Below, one piece after another: positions 54,140 through 62,683 of a stretch of 64,000 nucleotides of DNA. This stretch comes from Cognatitamlana onchidii. GTDB taxonomy: Bacteria > Bacteroidota > Bacteroidia > Flavobacteriales > Flavobacteriaceae. The notes under the pieces are model-generated. The model made no database searches. It saw only the letters and a program-made list of their open reading frames with translations, and had not been told where the DNA came from. The stretch spans positions 302,665 to 366,664 of the forward strand of contig NZ_SRWZ01000004.1 of NCBI RefSeq assembly GCF_004804355.1, read 5' to 3'. Each line of letters starts with the position of its first letter. Positions within the stretch are counted from its first letter, which is position 1. Position numbers and translations under genes: made by a program.

Positions 54140-55222
54140 TTAGAAAGACTCCTCTATTCCAAAATAAATTCCGGTATTCCCATCTCGCCCAATCCCAATA
54201 TCCATTCTAAAATTCACTTTTTCTTTTTTATTGAACAAATACCTAAGCCCGCCACCATAGCTATATTTTAATTCATTAATACTTAAATCGATAATTTCTT
54301 CACCCACATCACCAATACCTGCGAAAGCTACAAACCCAAATCTTTTCCAGAAATATTGGCGGTATTCACCCTGAAGCATAACATAGGTCTGGTCTCTATA
54401 CCTACCAAGGAAATAACCTCGCATCCGGTTTTGCCCGCCCAGAGCAGGTAACTCGTAAAAAGGTGCATTTGTTCCAACGCTTTTTACATAGAGGTTAGTA
54501 GCGACTACTTGATTTTCTTTAAATTCTTTATAATACCTAGCATCTAACTCGAAAGTGGTATATACAAAATCACTTGGTTCGGGATGAACAATAAATTTAA
54601 TCGACTGATAATGACCGGATGTTGGATAAAACAGGTTATCGCGCCTGTCCCATATAAGGTTTAATCCGAGTCCAAAAATATTACCGCCCTTAGAGCCATT
54701 AACTAAGCCATTATTTATAAACTCGTTATTTTTGGGATCGACAATATCGGTGTTTTTATATTCAATAATAAGCCCAGCGCGGTCTGAAAATAATAAAACA
54801 GGGGGTACTTGAACTTCCAGTTCGAACTCAAAATCTTGCCTTAGGTATGGTTCGGTTCCGGTTTCTACGGTTTCATTGCCAATCCCCCAGAACTTATCTA
54901 ATCTATAACCGTATGAAACGGGCATATTTACAACAATGTTGTTTGAATTAAAATAAAGACTCGGTTTAACAGAAAATTTATATTGGTTGTTAGAGGTGTA
55001 ATAAGCTCCAAATCCTACTTTTGAAGGTCTTAAGTTCTCGGAGCGCTTGGTGTAAAAGAGTATAATTCCGCCTGCTCCAATAGCGGCTTGTGTTTCAGGG
55101 GTGTAAAACACATAGGGGTAACCGTTAAAAGAGACCTTTTTTGTTTTTACACTGTCATGCTGCCTTGCTATAATAGAATCAATAGCCTGTTTTCCTTTTT
55201 GGGAATATACCAAAATGGACAT
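54140..55222 (-). CDS. Omp85/BamA-TamA-family outer-membrane protein (no POTRA domain)
   Basis: 360 aa from the first ATG. C-terminal Omp85 barrel: NIFGLGLNLIWDRRDNLFYP (the D.RDN.FYPT motif), QNRMRGYFLGRYRDQTYVML (R-G-Y loop-6 signature) and the end YFGIEESF with terminal Phe. No POTRA repeats, so it is a lone barrel like PlpD/MipA-type transport or patatin-less family members. The annotated ATG falls inside the signal peptide: the upstream in-frame codons complete a good signal (KPRQVINICALLMSILVYSQ) beginning at an ATA codon (55259-55261) with no ATG, GTG or TTG after the preceding TAA. The true start may therefore be ATA at 55261. Confidence 0.85.
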   Translation of the reverse strand: MSILVYSQKGKQAIDSIIARQHDSVKTKKVSFNGYPYVFYTPETQAAIGAGGIILFYTKRSENLRPSKVGFGAYYTSNNQYKFSVKPSLYFNSNNIVVNMPVSYGYRLDKFWGIGNETVETGTEPYLRQDFEFELEVQVPPVLLFSDRAGLIIEYKNTDIVDPKNNEFINNGLVNGSKGGNIFGLGLNLIWDRRDNLFYPTSGHYQSIKFIVHPEPSDFVYTTFELDARYYKEFKENQVVATNLYVKSVGTNAPFYELPALGGQNRMRGYFLGRYRDQTYVMLQGEYRQYFWKRFGFVAFAGIGDVGEEIIDLSINELKYSYGGGLRYLFNKKEKVNFRMDIGIGRDGNTGIYFGIEESF

Positions 55223-55358
55223 TAATAAGGCGCATATGTTAATAACCTGACGAGGCTTTATAGTATAGTAGTTTTGCCTATTGAATTAAAAATAAAATAT
55301 AGAGTCGAGGTTAAGGTATATTAAACCTGAGCTCATTTTGTAATTGCTTTTTTATGCA

Positions 55359-55898
55359 CTATTTCCCTGCTTCATAAGTAAAATGCTGCCCTCCCAGAGA
55401 GGCTTCATACATAAGGCCCCCTTTTGTATGAGTAAAAACAGCCACCCCACTTTTATAGGCCACATCTACAGAAGCACCTTCTGTAATAGCCACGGCAGAG
55501 GCCTGTCCATCAAATTTTAAGTTTCCATTTGTAAAATGCTCAAAAGCGTCTTTGTTTTCAAAAAAGATAACCTCGCTATATTGTTGCCCTCCTAACTGTA
55601 AACCTATAGATGCCTGTTTTAATTTTGAAGAACCAATGGCTGCATGGTCCTTGTACACGATGCCTTTTCCGGCTGCTCCACCAATACCAACACCTGCTTT
55701 CGTAATTCTTGGAAACACGGCGTAGGCATAGGCTTTGTTTTTAAAGCTCTCTAGTTTAGGCGTTCTTTTAATCATGGTTGCCAGGGCTTCATCGGCATCT
55801 GTCTTAAGTTCAGGCTTCCAGCCTCCAACTTGCGCAGATACGGTAAATGCGATAAAAACGAGAGTAAATGTTGATACTAATAGCTTAAAAGATTTCAT
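55359..55898 (-). CDS. Secreted SYLF (YSC84) lipid-binding-domain protein
   Basis: 179 aa. Signal peptide (1-22, ending TVSAQ). The SYLF/Ysc84 core is clear: AVFPRITKAGVGIGGAAGKG (about 62-81), GLQLGGQQYSEVIFFENKDA, and ASVDVAYKSGVAVFTHTKGG. In eukaryotes SYLF binds phosphoinositides; bacterial secreted versions are common and their function is uncertain. Lies alone, 97 bp from the ATA-start end of the Omp85 gene. Confidence 0.9.
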   Translation of the reverse strand: MKSFKLLVSTFTLVFIAFTVSAQVGGWKPELKTDADEALATMIKRTPKLESFKNKAYAYAVFPRITKAGVGIGGAAGKGIVYKDHAAIGSSKLKQASIGLQLGGQQYSEVIFFENKDAFEHFTNGNLKFDGQASAVAITEGASVDVAYKSGVAVFTHTKGGLMYEASLGGQHFTYEAGK

Positions 55899-55962
55899 TT
55901 CTGAGGGTGTTTTTTGAATTAAAAAATAAAGTTAATCAATTTGGGTCATATAACCGGTAGGG

Positions 55963-56304
55963 TTACAATAAGAACCTCCAGTTTACGGAAAGCATAAACG
56001 ATTTTCGATCGCCTATAACGCCGGCTTCGGTTCTAAACATCCAATTCTTGTTATGCTGGTATTGAGCTCCAATAATACCATTCCACTTTTCCTTTAGCTT
56101 TTTATCTGGTCCATATCTAATTATACTTTCCGCATCAGCTCTGTTAAAGGCATCAATATTATGGCCTAGTGTTATATAGGCAATAATTTTTTGAGGGGGC
56201 GTTCCAACATTATCATACCAATTATGGTATTGTTCTACAATCTCGTTGGCACGTTCCCATGATTCTGGGGGTAAAGCATCCTTCCGTTTTAGTTCACCTA
56301 CGGT
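55963..56304 (-). pseudogene. 3' remnant of an outer-membrane protein gene (no start codon)
   Basis: The minus-strand frame is open for 113 codons between TAG (56305-56307) and TAA (55963-55965), but no ATG, GTG or TTG occurs before about residue 89. Translation reads EIVEQYHNWYDNVGTPPQKI, then GHNIDAFNRADAESI, and ends MFRTEAGVIGDRKSFMLSV-NWRFLL, i.e. a final amphipathic strand with an aromatic end like an outer-membrane barrel. The N-terminal part is missing; the adjoining gene's stop is only 29 bp away. So it is a deletion remnant of a barrel protein I cannot name. Confidence 0.65.
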
Positions 56305-56310
56305 CTAGCT

Positions 56311-56336
56311 ACCTAATATTTTAATTAGGTTTTTAT
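56311..56336 (+). terminator. Hairpin next to the barrel-gene stop
   Basis: ACCTAAT (56311-56317) pairs with ATTAGGT (56324-56330), followed on the plus strand by TTTTTATTT. It lies just past the stop of the 56333 gene; in the minus sense there is no T-run, so any terminator activity on that strand is doubtful. Confidence 0.35.
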
Positions 56337-57073
56337 TTCTTTTTACTATCACCTTTTTTTGAGGTCGGTTCTTCTTTTTTCTTATCTGCCCCTATAGGAA
56401 TATTAACTTTTAAAAATAAGCTATTATGTTTAAAATTATTATTTCCTTTATAAACATTAGCAAGGCCCAAGTAATATCTAACACCAACGGTCATTCCATT
56501 TTTTGGTAATAATTTATAGCCAGCTCCAAAGGCTACACCAGCGTCTATTCGATTAAGTTTATCGGTATTAGAAATCCTTTTTCTTATTTCTACACCCCCA
56601 ACGTCTGAATTAAATTCCACCCAAGCTTTTCTCATGTAGCCTATTTGTGGTCCCGTTTCGGCGTATATTCTATTTTTGAAGGAATACTTAATAAGTGCCG
56701 GAATCAAAAAATACTCGGCATTCTGACTATATCTGCCCGATTCTGGTTCGGGGGATATTTCTAAAAAGTTTAAATCGTTCTCAGATAAATTGTTGTCGCC
56801 TAGTTTAGATTTCACCAAGACGCCCGTATACAGGTTCCATTGGTTTTTTAGTCGGATATCAAAATAGAAGCCTAAGTTAAATTTTGACAATGGTTTATCC
56901 GCTTCAAGATTACTTATACTCGACAAATTCATGCCGCCCTCTAGACCAAACTCTAAACCGTCAGAATTTAATTTGTCGCCAAAAATAAGGGACAAAAGTA
57001 CTTGCGATTGCATGCTCATTGAAATCAATAAAAATCCTATTAGGATGAAGGGTTTTAATTGTGGGTTTTTCAT
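56333..57073 (-). CDS. Outer-membrane beta-barrel protein (PorT-like)
   Basis: 246 aa. Signal peptide (1-24, ending SMQSQ). Strands typical of PorT/OMP_b-brl barrels: GLEFGLEGGMNLSSISNLE (about 39-57), NLGFYFDIRLKNQWNLYTGV, FLIPALIKYSFKNRIYAETGPQ in parts, and FLKVNIPIGADKKK. It ends with an unusual Lys-rich cytoplasm-like tail (KKKEEPTSKKGDSKKK), so the last strand is not C-terminal. It is 9 bp downstream of the protease gene on the same strand and next to a barrel-gene remnant. Confidence 0.8.
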   Translation of the reverse strand: MKNPQLKPFILIGFLLISMSMQSQVLLSLIFGDKLNSDGLEFGLEGGMNLSSISNLEADKPLSKFNLGFYFDIRLKNQWNLYTGVLVKSKLGDNNLSENDLNFLEISPEPESGRYSQNAEYFLIPALIKYSFKNRIYAETGPQIGYMRKAWVEFNSDVGGVEIRKRISNTDKLNRIDAGVAFGAGYKLLPKNGMTVGVRYYLGLANVYKGNNNFKHNSLFLKVNIPIGADKKKEEPTSKKGDSKKK

Positions 57074-57082
57074 TAGTCGCTA

Positions 57083-58105
57083 TTATTTAGACTGTAATGT
57101 CATTACTTTTCCTTCTCTTAAGATAGTAATTTCAAACTTAGTGTCTTTGTCAATACTATTGGCGAATTCTGCTAGTTTTACCAAAGTGTCATCAACTGTA
57201 TTATATTCTATGCCGTTAAAAGCAAGGATAATATCTCCACCTAATATAAGCTTTTGTTTTCCAATAGAAACCTCGGTATCACCCTCTCTAACTCCCATAC
57301 GGCCCAAAATAGATGAAACAACAACACGCTGCACTAGAAGTCCGTTTGGTTGCGGTAAATTAAATATTTTAGCCTCTTTACCACTTAATGAGTACAAGTC
57401 TGCCCCAAACCAAGGCATTTTATTATTTAGTAATAATTTAGCTGCTAAATTAGAGCTAGAGGCAAAACCAATACCATCAGACCCACCAGATTTGCTGGTT
57501 ATATGGCTCACAATACCTATAACTTCCCCATTAAGATTAAACATAGGTCCGCCAGAATTCCCTTGGTTAATGGCCGCATCGGTCTGTATAAAATCGGTGT
57601 TGGTAAATGGGTTTTTTCCTAATGTTTGTCTTCTAAATCCGCTGATGTAACCAGAAGACATGGAGAAGCCAACACCTAGCGGAACACCAACAACAAATAC
57701 TTGCTGGCCAATTTTCATTTTATCAGAATCTCCAAAACTTACCAAGGTCGCATTGTTTTTTTCTCTTGTTAGGCCAATTAGAGCAATATCCGGTGCTTGG
57801 TATGATGAAATTACTTTAGCTGGAATCACTTCGCCATCGGCAAACTGTACCATTAAACTCTTTGGAGCCTTTACAACATGTGCAGCTGTTACAATAAGTC
57901 TATTACTAACCATAAAACCAGAGCCTAACCCGCCATTGGTGACCGTTTGAGAATGATTTGAGTCTTGGGTAATTACAGTGTTTTCCTCGGTAAAAATAGC
58001 CACAACGGCAGGACTTACCTTTTCGTAAATTTTTGAAATGTCTTGAGATTGAACTGAACTGGCGGTTAAAACAAGTACCGCAAACGTTCGTAGTAATAGT
58101 TTCAT
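57083..58105 (-). CDS. Periplasmic trypsin-like serine protease with PDZ domain (HtrA/DegP-like)
   Basis: About 340 aa from MKLLLRTFA (58105), which gives a proper signal (cleavage after VQS-Q); the frame reaches ATG 58162 but that leader is not signal-like. Catalytic triad: His76 in TAAHVV, Asp106 in PDIALIGL and Ser184 in GNSGGPMF. A PDZ-like domain lies at about 235-335 (RVVVSSILGRMGVREGDTEV, GGDIILAFNGIEYNTVDD). Single PDZ, as in DegS. Role: quality control of envelope proteins or signalling by cleavage. Upstream of a barrel gene, on the same strand, and 117 bp from the divergent kinase gene measured from the upstream Met. Confidence 0.88.
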   Translation of the reverse strand: MKLLLRTFAVLVLTASSVQSQDISKIYEKVSPAVVAIFTEENTVITQDSNHSQTVTNGGLGSGFMVSNRLIVTAAHVVKAPKSLMVQFADGEVIPAKVISSYQAPDIALIGLTREKNNATLVSFGDSDKMKIGQQVFVVGVPLGVGFSMSSGYISGFRRQTLGKNPFTNTDFIQTDAAINQGNSGGPMFNLNGEVIGIVSHITSKSGGSDGIGFASSSNLAAKLLLNNKMPWFGADLYSLSGKEAKIFNLPQPNGLLVQRVVVSSILGRMGVREGDTEVSIGKQKLILGGDIILAFNGIEYNTVDDTLVKLAEFANSIDKDTKFEITILREGKVMTLQSK

Positions 58106-58229
58106 TTTAAAGAGGGTTGTGTTAGTTACTGCGAAGTTATAATTTCCTTTCATGAAATACACCTTTATAGCTAAAAAAAGAAGCGAGGGAATAGGAATAA
58201 CTCTGTGATTACATGGAATGTATATCCAA

Positions 58230-58259
58230 TTTGGTTAATGTCTATTTTTATTAACTTTG
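58230..58259 (+). promoter_or_regulatory. Promoter of the Ser/Thr kinase gene
   Basis: TTTG (58230-58233), 18-bp spacer, TAACTTTG (58252-58259): both boxes match the Bacteroidetes consensus. The -7 box ends 20 bp before the ATG. Confidence 0.7.
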
Positions 58260-58279
58260 CTTGAAACTAATATAGATTA

Positions 58280-60616
58280 ATGCATAATAACTTACACGAA
58301 AGAGCTACCGAAATTATTGGGCGGGTTCTTGATATGGAACACGAACAAGCAGAAAAGTACATCGCAAAGGCTTGTGCAGGTGATTCAGATTTAGAGAAGA
58401 TCGTTTTAGAACTGTATAGCAATATTAAGGAAGATGATAAGCGTGAAAAACCTAAAGATGAAACCCGTCAAGAAAGTCGTGGTTTTTCAAAATCTCGTAT
58501 TGGACCCGGGCAGAAAAGTAAGACCCGTATTTTAGGCAATGTAACTCAGGTTTTGTTTGGGAATAAGCGGGGTAGGTTGTTAAGTCTTATTTTGTTTCTG
58601 GCTGTTGTATTTACATTTGGTTTTGTGATTAGGCAAGAATACAGAAAGCGTATTATAGAGCTTAAGCGCCAGGAACAAATAGCCATGCTCAATATACACT
58701 ATAAGTCCTTAGAACAGTGGATTTCATTAAAAAGAGAACTGCTGTCTGATTTAGCCGAGAACCCAGATATTGTTTATGCGATTAAGCATCTAGATAGCCT
58801 AGTTTTAAAAGATCCTAGTTATGTGGCAATTAAGCAAGATCCCAATGGAGATTCTATTTACAACCTTGTTAATAGTGTTCGAAAAGCGCATAACGTTGAG
58901 TCCTTAACTTTTGTGAATAAAAGAGACCCTCAGTTTATGCTGGTTTCTGGCGAAGGTTTGTCTGGAATGAATAAAATGGCAAGTGATATCCGGCTGGGAC
59001 CTAAAGGTTATCAATACTACTTGAAGGTGCAAAAGGAACAGGATTTTGTCTTCATACCTCCTATGTATGATTCTGATAGGTTTGAAGTTATTCCTCCAGG
59101 GATACAAGCAGCTACCCTGTGTACTTTTGTTCAACCAGTACGCTCTAAACAAGGTGGTTTACTAGGCTTTATCGCTATTGATTCTGATGTTGAAAATGAA
59201 TTCTCTGAACTTTTAAATTTATCATATCATAATGAAACGGCTGAAACGTATGCTGTGAATTTAGATGGTTCTATGGCCTCTAAAAGTAGGTTTGAGAAGG
59301 AGCTACAACAAACATTCTTACTCTCTAATGATACGACAAAAACATCGGTGCATCACATCATGATGTACGATCCTGGTGTAAACGTTTATGAGGCCGATGG
59401 GCATGTTCAGGAGCAGGTAGAGATGGATTATACGGTTATTTTTGCCGAGCTATTAAAAAATGTTACCTCCGAAACTGGCGTTTTTGAAGGTGCCGTTCTG
59501 ACACCCTATAAGGACTATAGAGGGATAGATGTGGTGGGTTCATGGAAATACTTGCCAGAATATGGTTTTGGTTTAATTAGTGAAATTGATGTGTCTGAAG
59601 CTTTTGTAGCCCTCGATTATTTTGATGGCGCTTTTTACCTGTTCTTATTGCTTTTAATTGGTTTAACCGTGTTGTTGTATAACAGTAATGTCCGCTTGGC
59701 AAAGTTTGGGAAAAAAATGAAGGATTTCCAGCAGTTAGGACAGTACTATCTTAAGCAAAAGTTAGGAGAAGGTGGCTTTGGAGAAGTTTACCAAGCAGAG
59801 CATACTTTTCTAAAAACACCAGTAGCCATTAAGTTGCTTAAAAAGGAGTTTATAGGAACCGATATGTTAGATCGTTTTCAAAAAGAAGTTAAGGTAACAG
59901 CATCTTTATCGAATCCAAATACCGTAAGAGTTTTTGATTATGGTACCTCTGAAAGTGGTCAGTTTTACTATGTGATGGAGTACTTAAATGGTATTACCTT
60001 GGATAAAATTGTTGATCAATCGGCTGCTATACCTGTAGCTAGAGTGATTCATATTTTATTGCAAACCTGTTACTCTTTGGCCGAGGCACATACCAAGGGT
60101 TTAGTGCATAGAGATGTAAAACCAATGAATATTATGGTTTGTAATCAAGGCGGGTTGTATGATACTATCAAACTTCTTGATTTTGGGTTGGTTAAAAATG
60201 TGGATACGAGCATAACACAGCAAACGCAAATAAATAGAATAGGGGGGACCCCTATGTTTATGGCTCCAGAGCGCCTAAGAGACCCTTTTAATGCCGATCA
60301 TAGGGTAGATGTTTATGCTATAGGAACAGTAGGTTTATATATGTTAAGCGGACAGTATTTATTGGAATTGGTTTCTCAAAAAATGTTATCTGGGCAGGAA
60401 ACGTTGCAGGGTGGCTTTAAGCAGCAGCTTATCGAGAGAACCGACGTTCCAGACAATTTGAAAGCCTTATTAGAACAATGTATTTCCTTTTCTGTAGATA
60501 AACGACCAGAATCCGTAGAAGTGATTATTGATGCTTTAGAAGTTCTAAAAAAAGAATATCCATGGACACGACAGGATGCAAAACATTGGTGGAAAACTTA
60601 CGACGTATATAACTAA
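58280..60616 (+). CDS. Transmembrane serine/threonine protein kinase with periplasmic sensor domain
   Basis: 778 aa. N-terminal about 50 residues resemble the short domain often ahead of bacterial STPKs (ERATEIIGRVLDMEHEQAEK, CAGDSDLEKIV). TM1 at about 99-116, a large periplasmic region (about 117-450; likely Cache-type ligand-binding domain, with GLLGFIAIDSDVENEFSEL and YGFGLISEIDVSEAF), TM2 at about 451-470, then the kinase: G-loop GEGGFGEV (about 496), Lys in AIKLLKK, HRDVKPMNIM (about 610), LLDFGLVKN, and GTPMFMAPER. All catalytic residues are there, so it should be active. The gene overlaps the PP2C-like gene by 4 bp at the 3' end, with an ECF sigma gene beyond. Confidence 0.93.
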   Translation: MHNNLHERATEIIGRVLDMEHEQAEKYIAKACAGDSDLEKIVLELYSNIKEDDKREKPKDETRQESRGFSKSRIGPGQKSKTRILGNVTQVLFGNKRGRLLSLILFLAVVFTFGFVIRQEYRKRIIELKRQEQIAMLNIHYKSLEQWISLKRELLSDLAENPDIVYAIKHLDSLVLKDPSYVAIKQDPNGDSIYNLVNSVRKAHNVESLTFVNKRDPQFMLVSGEGLSGMNKMASDIRLGPKGYQYYLKVQKEQDFVFIPPMYDSDRFEVIPPGIQAATLCTFVQPVRSKQGGLLGFIAIDSDVENEFSELLNLSYHNETAETYAVNLDGSMASKSRFEKELQQTFLLSNDTTKTSVHHIMMYDPGVNVYEADGHVQEQVEMDYTVIFAELLKNVTSETGVFEGAVLTPYKDYRGIDVVGSWKYLPEYGFGLISEIDVSEAFVALDYFDGAFYLFLLLLIGLTVLLYNSNVRLAKFGKKMKDFQQLGQYYLKQKLGEGGFGEVYQAEHTFLKTPVAIKLLKKEFIGTDMLDRFQKEVKVTASLSNPNTVRVFDYGTSESGQFYYVMEYLNGITLDKIVDQSAAIPVARVIHILLQTCYSLAEAHTKGLVHRDVKPMNIMVCNQGGLYDTIKLLDFGLVKNVDTSITQQTQINRIGGTPMFMAPERLRDPFNADHRVDVYAIGTVGLYMLSGQYLLELVSQKMLSGQETLQGGFKQQLIERTDVPDNLKALLEQCISFSVDKRPESVEVIIDALEVLKKEYPWTRQDAKHWWKTYDVYN

Positions 60617-61359
60617 TCTTTGGGGTTAATTATTCGCATTATGCTTAAGTCGTCATAAAGTGTAAAGCCTTTTAATGCCAGTTTTTTGTATTGTTTTTCA
60701 AAGAATAAATCAGACTTTTTAGAAGGTTTTTCAACAAGAAAAGCATATCTTGTTTCGTTTATCTCTTCTGGGTTTTTTAAATCTTTGCGTAGTTTATCAA
60801 TACCATCTGTCGCAATACAAACATCATTTGCGTTTTCGAAATTATAGGTAGCAATAGCACTTAATTTGACGTCCTCAAAATTTTTTGCTAAATGATATCC
60901 CAGAAAATTCGGAACGTTGTTTTGATCAATACTAGTAATCCGACCATTTATAGCAAATAAACCATCCCCGCTTATTTTAATGCAAGCTTTTAGGGTATCA
61001 TGGTTGTAAATCAATAAACTTAATGTTGAAAGTAGTTCTTCGGTGGATAAAAAGAAGAGTCTTTTGGTTTTTTTTAGATCGTCGAAAAGTTGTTTTAAGA
61101 TGAAATTACCGATTTCATTTAACTCCATGGTGGCCAAATCAAAATCCTCAACAATCTCTTTCATCTGTGGTAGCATTCTGCAGGATTTATGAATAGATTT
61201 GCTAAAAAGCGCAGAGCTAAAATGACTATCCTTGGCACTGGAGCATCCATCCATAACGGCACAAACTAAAATATGATCAGTAAGTTGATAGGAATAGAAG
61301 AAATCTTCAGAAAAATGAGGATGGTATATACTGCGCTTATGTATTGATAATATCTGCAT
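60613..61359 (-). CDS. PP2C-like serine/threonine phosphatase
   Basis: 248 aa, cytoplasmic. PP2C motifs: VCAVMDGCSSAKDSHFSS (the metal-binding DG, about 34-35), CIKISGDGLFAING, VCIATDGIDKLRKD (second DG), and YDDLSIMRI at the end (D for the last metal). A divergent but complete metal-site set suggests activity. It is convergent with the kinase gene (stop codons overlap by 4 bp) and 100 bp downstream of the ECF sigma gene on the same strand, so probably reverses the kinase's action. Confidence 0.88.
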   Translation of the reverse strand: MQILSIHKRSIYHPHFSEDFFYSYQLTDHILVCAVMDGCSSAKDSHFSSALFSKSIHKSCRMLPQMKEIVEDFDLATMELNEIGNFILKQLFDDLKKTKRLFFLSTEELLSTLSLLIYNHDTLKACIKISGDGLFAINGRITSIDQNNVPNFLGYHLAKNFEDVKLSAIATYNFENANDVCIATDGIDKLRKDLKNPEEINETRYAFLVEKPSKKSDLFFEKQYKKLALKGFTLYDDLSIMRIINPKD

Positions 61360-61459
61360 TATGATGCCATTAAAGGTTCTAACCTAATAAGGGAAAAAGC
61401 TGTTAAAAAAACCTAATTAAAGGCTTCATGATTAAAGGAGTTATGTGCTAGAAAGGTTT

Positions 61460-62026
61460 CTACACATCACTATTCATAAACTTTTTAAGCCAGGCTTTAG
61501 CAACTTTCCAATCGACCTCTATCGTTTTTATAGAAACGCCTAACTCGTCTGCAATTTCCTGCATTTTCATCCCACCAAAAAATTTCATTTCAACTACTTT
61601 TGCTTGCCTTTCATGAAGCTTTTCTAGGTGTTCCAAGGCCTCATCAAGTGATAATACAACTTCATCTTTTTCAACAGAATAGGTAAGGCCCTCTTCTAGG
61701 TCAAGATGGTGTTGTCCAGATCCACGTTTAATCGCATTCTTTTTTCTGGCATGATGCACTAAAACCCGTCTAATAGCTTGAGCGCTAACAGCAAAAAAAT
61801 GTGACCTGCCTTTCCAATTTATCTGATCTTGATCTACCAGACTCATATAAGCTTCGTTAACTAAAATGGTGGGTTGTAAGGTATGTCCAGGGCGTTCTCT
61901 TCGGTAAAGTTTTTCAGCGATTTCATGTAAATTATTATAGACTAAAGGGTATAAGTCTGCTGTTCTGCTACTAGATTCAATATTATTCAGAATTTGTGTG
62001 ACTTCGTTTTTTTTATTTGATGGCAT
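61460..62026 (-). CDS. ECF-type RNA polymerase sigma factor (TIGR02999-like family)
   Basis: 188 aa. Region 2 shows HEIAEKLYRRERPGHTLQP and LVNEAYMSLVDQDQINWKGR, followed by SHFFAVSAQAIRRVLVHHAR and KKNAIKRGSG; region 4 is LHERQAKVVEMKFFGGMKMQ with ELGVSIKTIEVDWKVAKAWL. These blocks are those of the TIGR02999 (Sig-70_X6) ECF group, known mainly from Planctomycetes and Acidobacteria and often encoded with Ser/Thr kinases (ECF43-like). No anti-sigma gene is adjacent, so control by phosphorylation is plausible. Upstream and same strand as the PP2C-like gene. Confidence 0.9.
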   Translation of the reverse strand: MPSNKKNEVTQILNNIESSSRTADLYPLVYNNLHEIAEKLYRRERPGHTLQPTILVNEAYMSLVDQDQINWKGRSHFFAVSAQAIRRVLVHHARKKNAIKRGSGQHHLDLEEGLTYSVEKDEVVLSLDEALEHLEKLHERQAKVVEMKFFGGMKMQEIADELGVSIKTIEVDWKVAKAWLKKFMNSDV

Positions 62027-62198
62027 GAAAGTTTCATTTAATGTTTAAGTAAAGTTAGAAAATTATTTGCGAGCATTAAAGTAAATAGCCTTTTGTAATA
62101 TGTCCTTTAGCGTCATTATAGGGTTTTTTATTGAAGAGTACCCTGTTTAGAGTGTAACAAAAACCGAAGTAAAACGCGGTTAATTAAAACATTTATTT

Positions 62199-62666
62199 AT
62201 GAAAGCAATTAAAAAACTAAAAATGTACTCTAAAACTATTTTGTTAGGATTAGGGCTGCTATTGCTAATGTCATTTAGCGCAAATGATCATTCAATAGAT
62301 TCGAATACTATTAAGATAACCATTACTGGTGTTAAAAATAGTAAGGGACAGGTTATGATTGGGTTGTACAAATCAGCTCATGGTTTTCCAGATTTTGATA
62401 GGGCTTATAAAACTGGGGCTGTAAAGTCAAACCTTAGCGATATTACATTTTCTTTCGAAGGTGTTAAAAATGGTAGTTATGCTATTGCTGTTTTTCAAGA
62501 CGAAAATGAAAACGATCAGTTAGATAAAAACGTGTTTGGCATTCCAAAGGAGAAGTACGGTTTTTCAAATAATAAGTTTGGGAAAACGGGACCACCAAAA
62601 TTTAATGAGGTAAAGTTTAATGTTACATCCGATTCTAAAAATGAATTGGTAATACATCTGAAATAA
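62199..62666 (+). CDS. Secreted DUF2141 protein
   Basis: 155 aa. Hydrophobic signal after a basic start (MKAIKKLKMYSKTILLGLGLLL; Met9 is a possible alternative start), cleavage near SFSAND. The DUF2141 fold is clear: TIKITITGVKNSKGQVMIGLYK, FSFEGVKNGSYAIAVFQDEN in parts, NDQLDKNVFGIPKEKYGFSN, and GPPKFNEVKF. Function unknown; the family often lies near carotenoid, lipid or methyltransferase genes, and here an ICMT-like gene follows after 17 bp. Confidence 0.88.
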   Translation: MKAIKKLKMYSKTILLGLGLLLLMSFSANDHSIDSNTIKITITGVKNSKGQVMIGLYKSAHGFPDFDRAYKTGAVKSNLSDITFSFEGVKNGSYAIAVFQDENENDQLDKNVFGIPKEKYGFSNNKFGKTGPPKFNEVKFNVTSDSKNELVIHLK

Positions 62667-62683
62667 TAAAAAAATAAGAAATT

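Noticed and set aside
56931..57650. 239-aa plus-strand frame
   Set aside because: Lies antisense over the PorT-like barrel and the protease, both with strong protein evidence; composition (Ser/Pro/Ile-rich) is that of an antisense frame.
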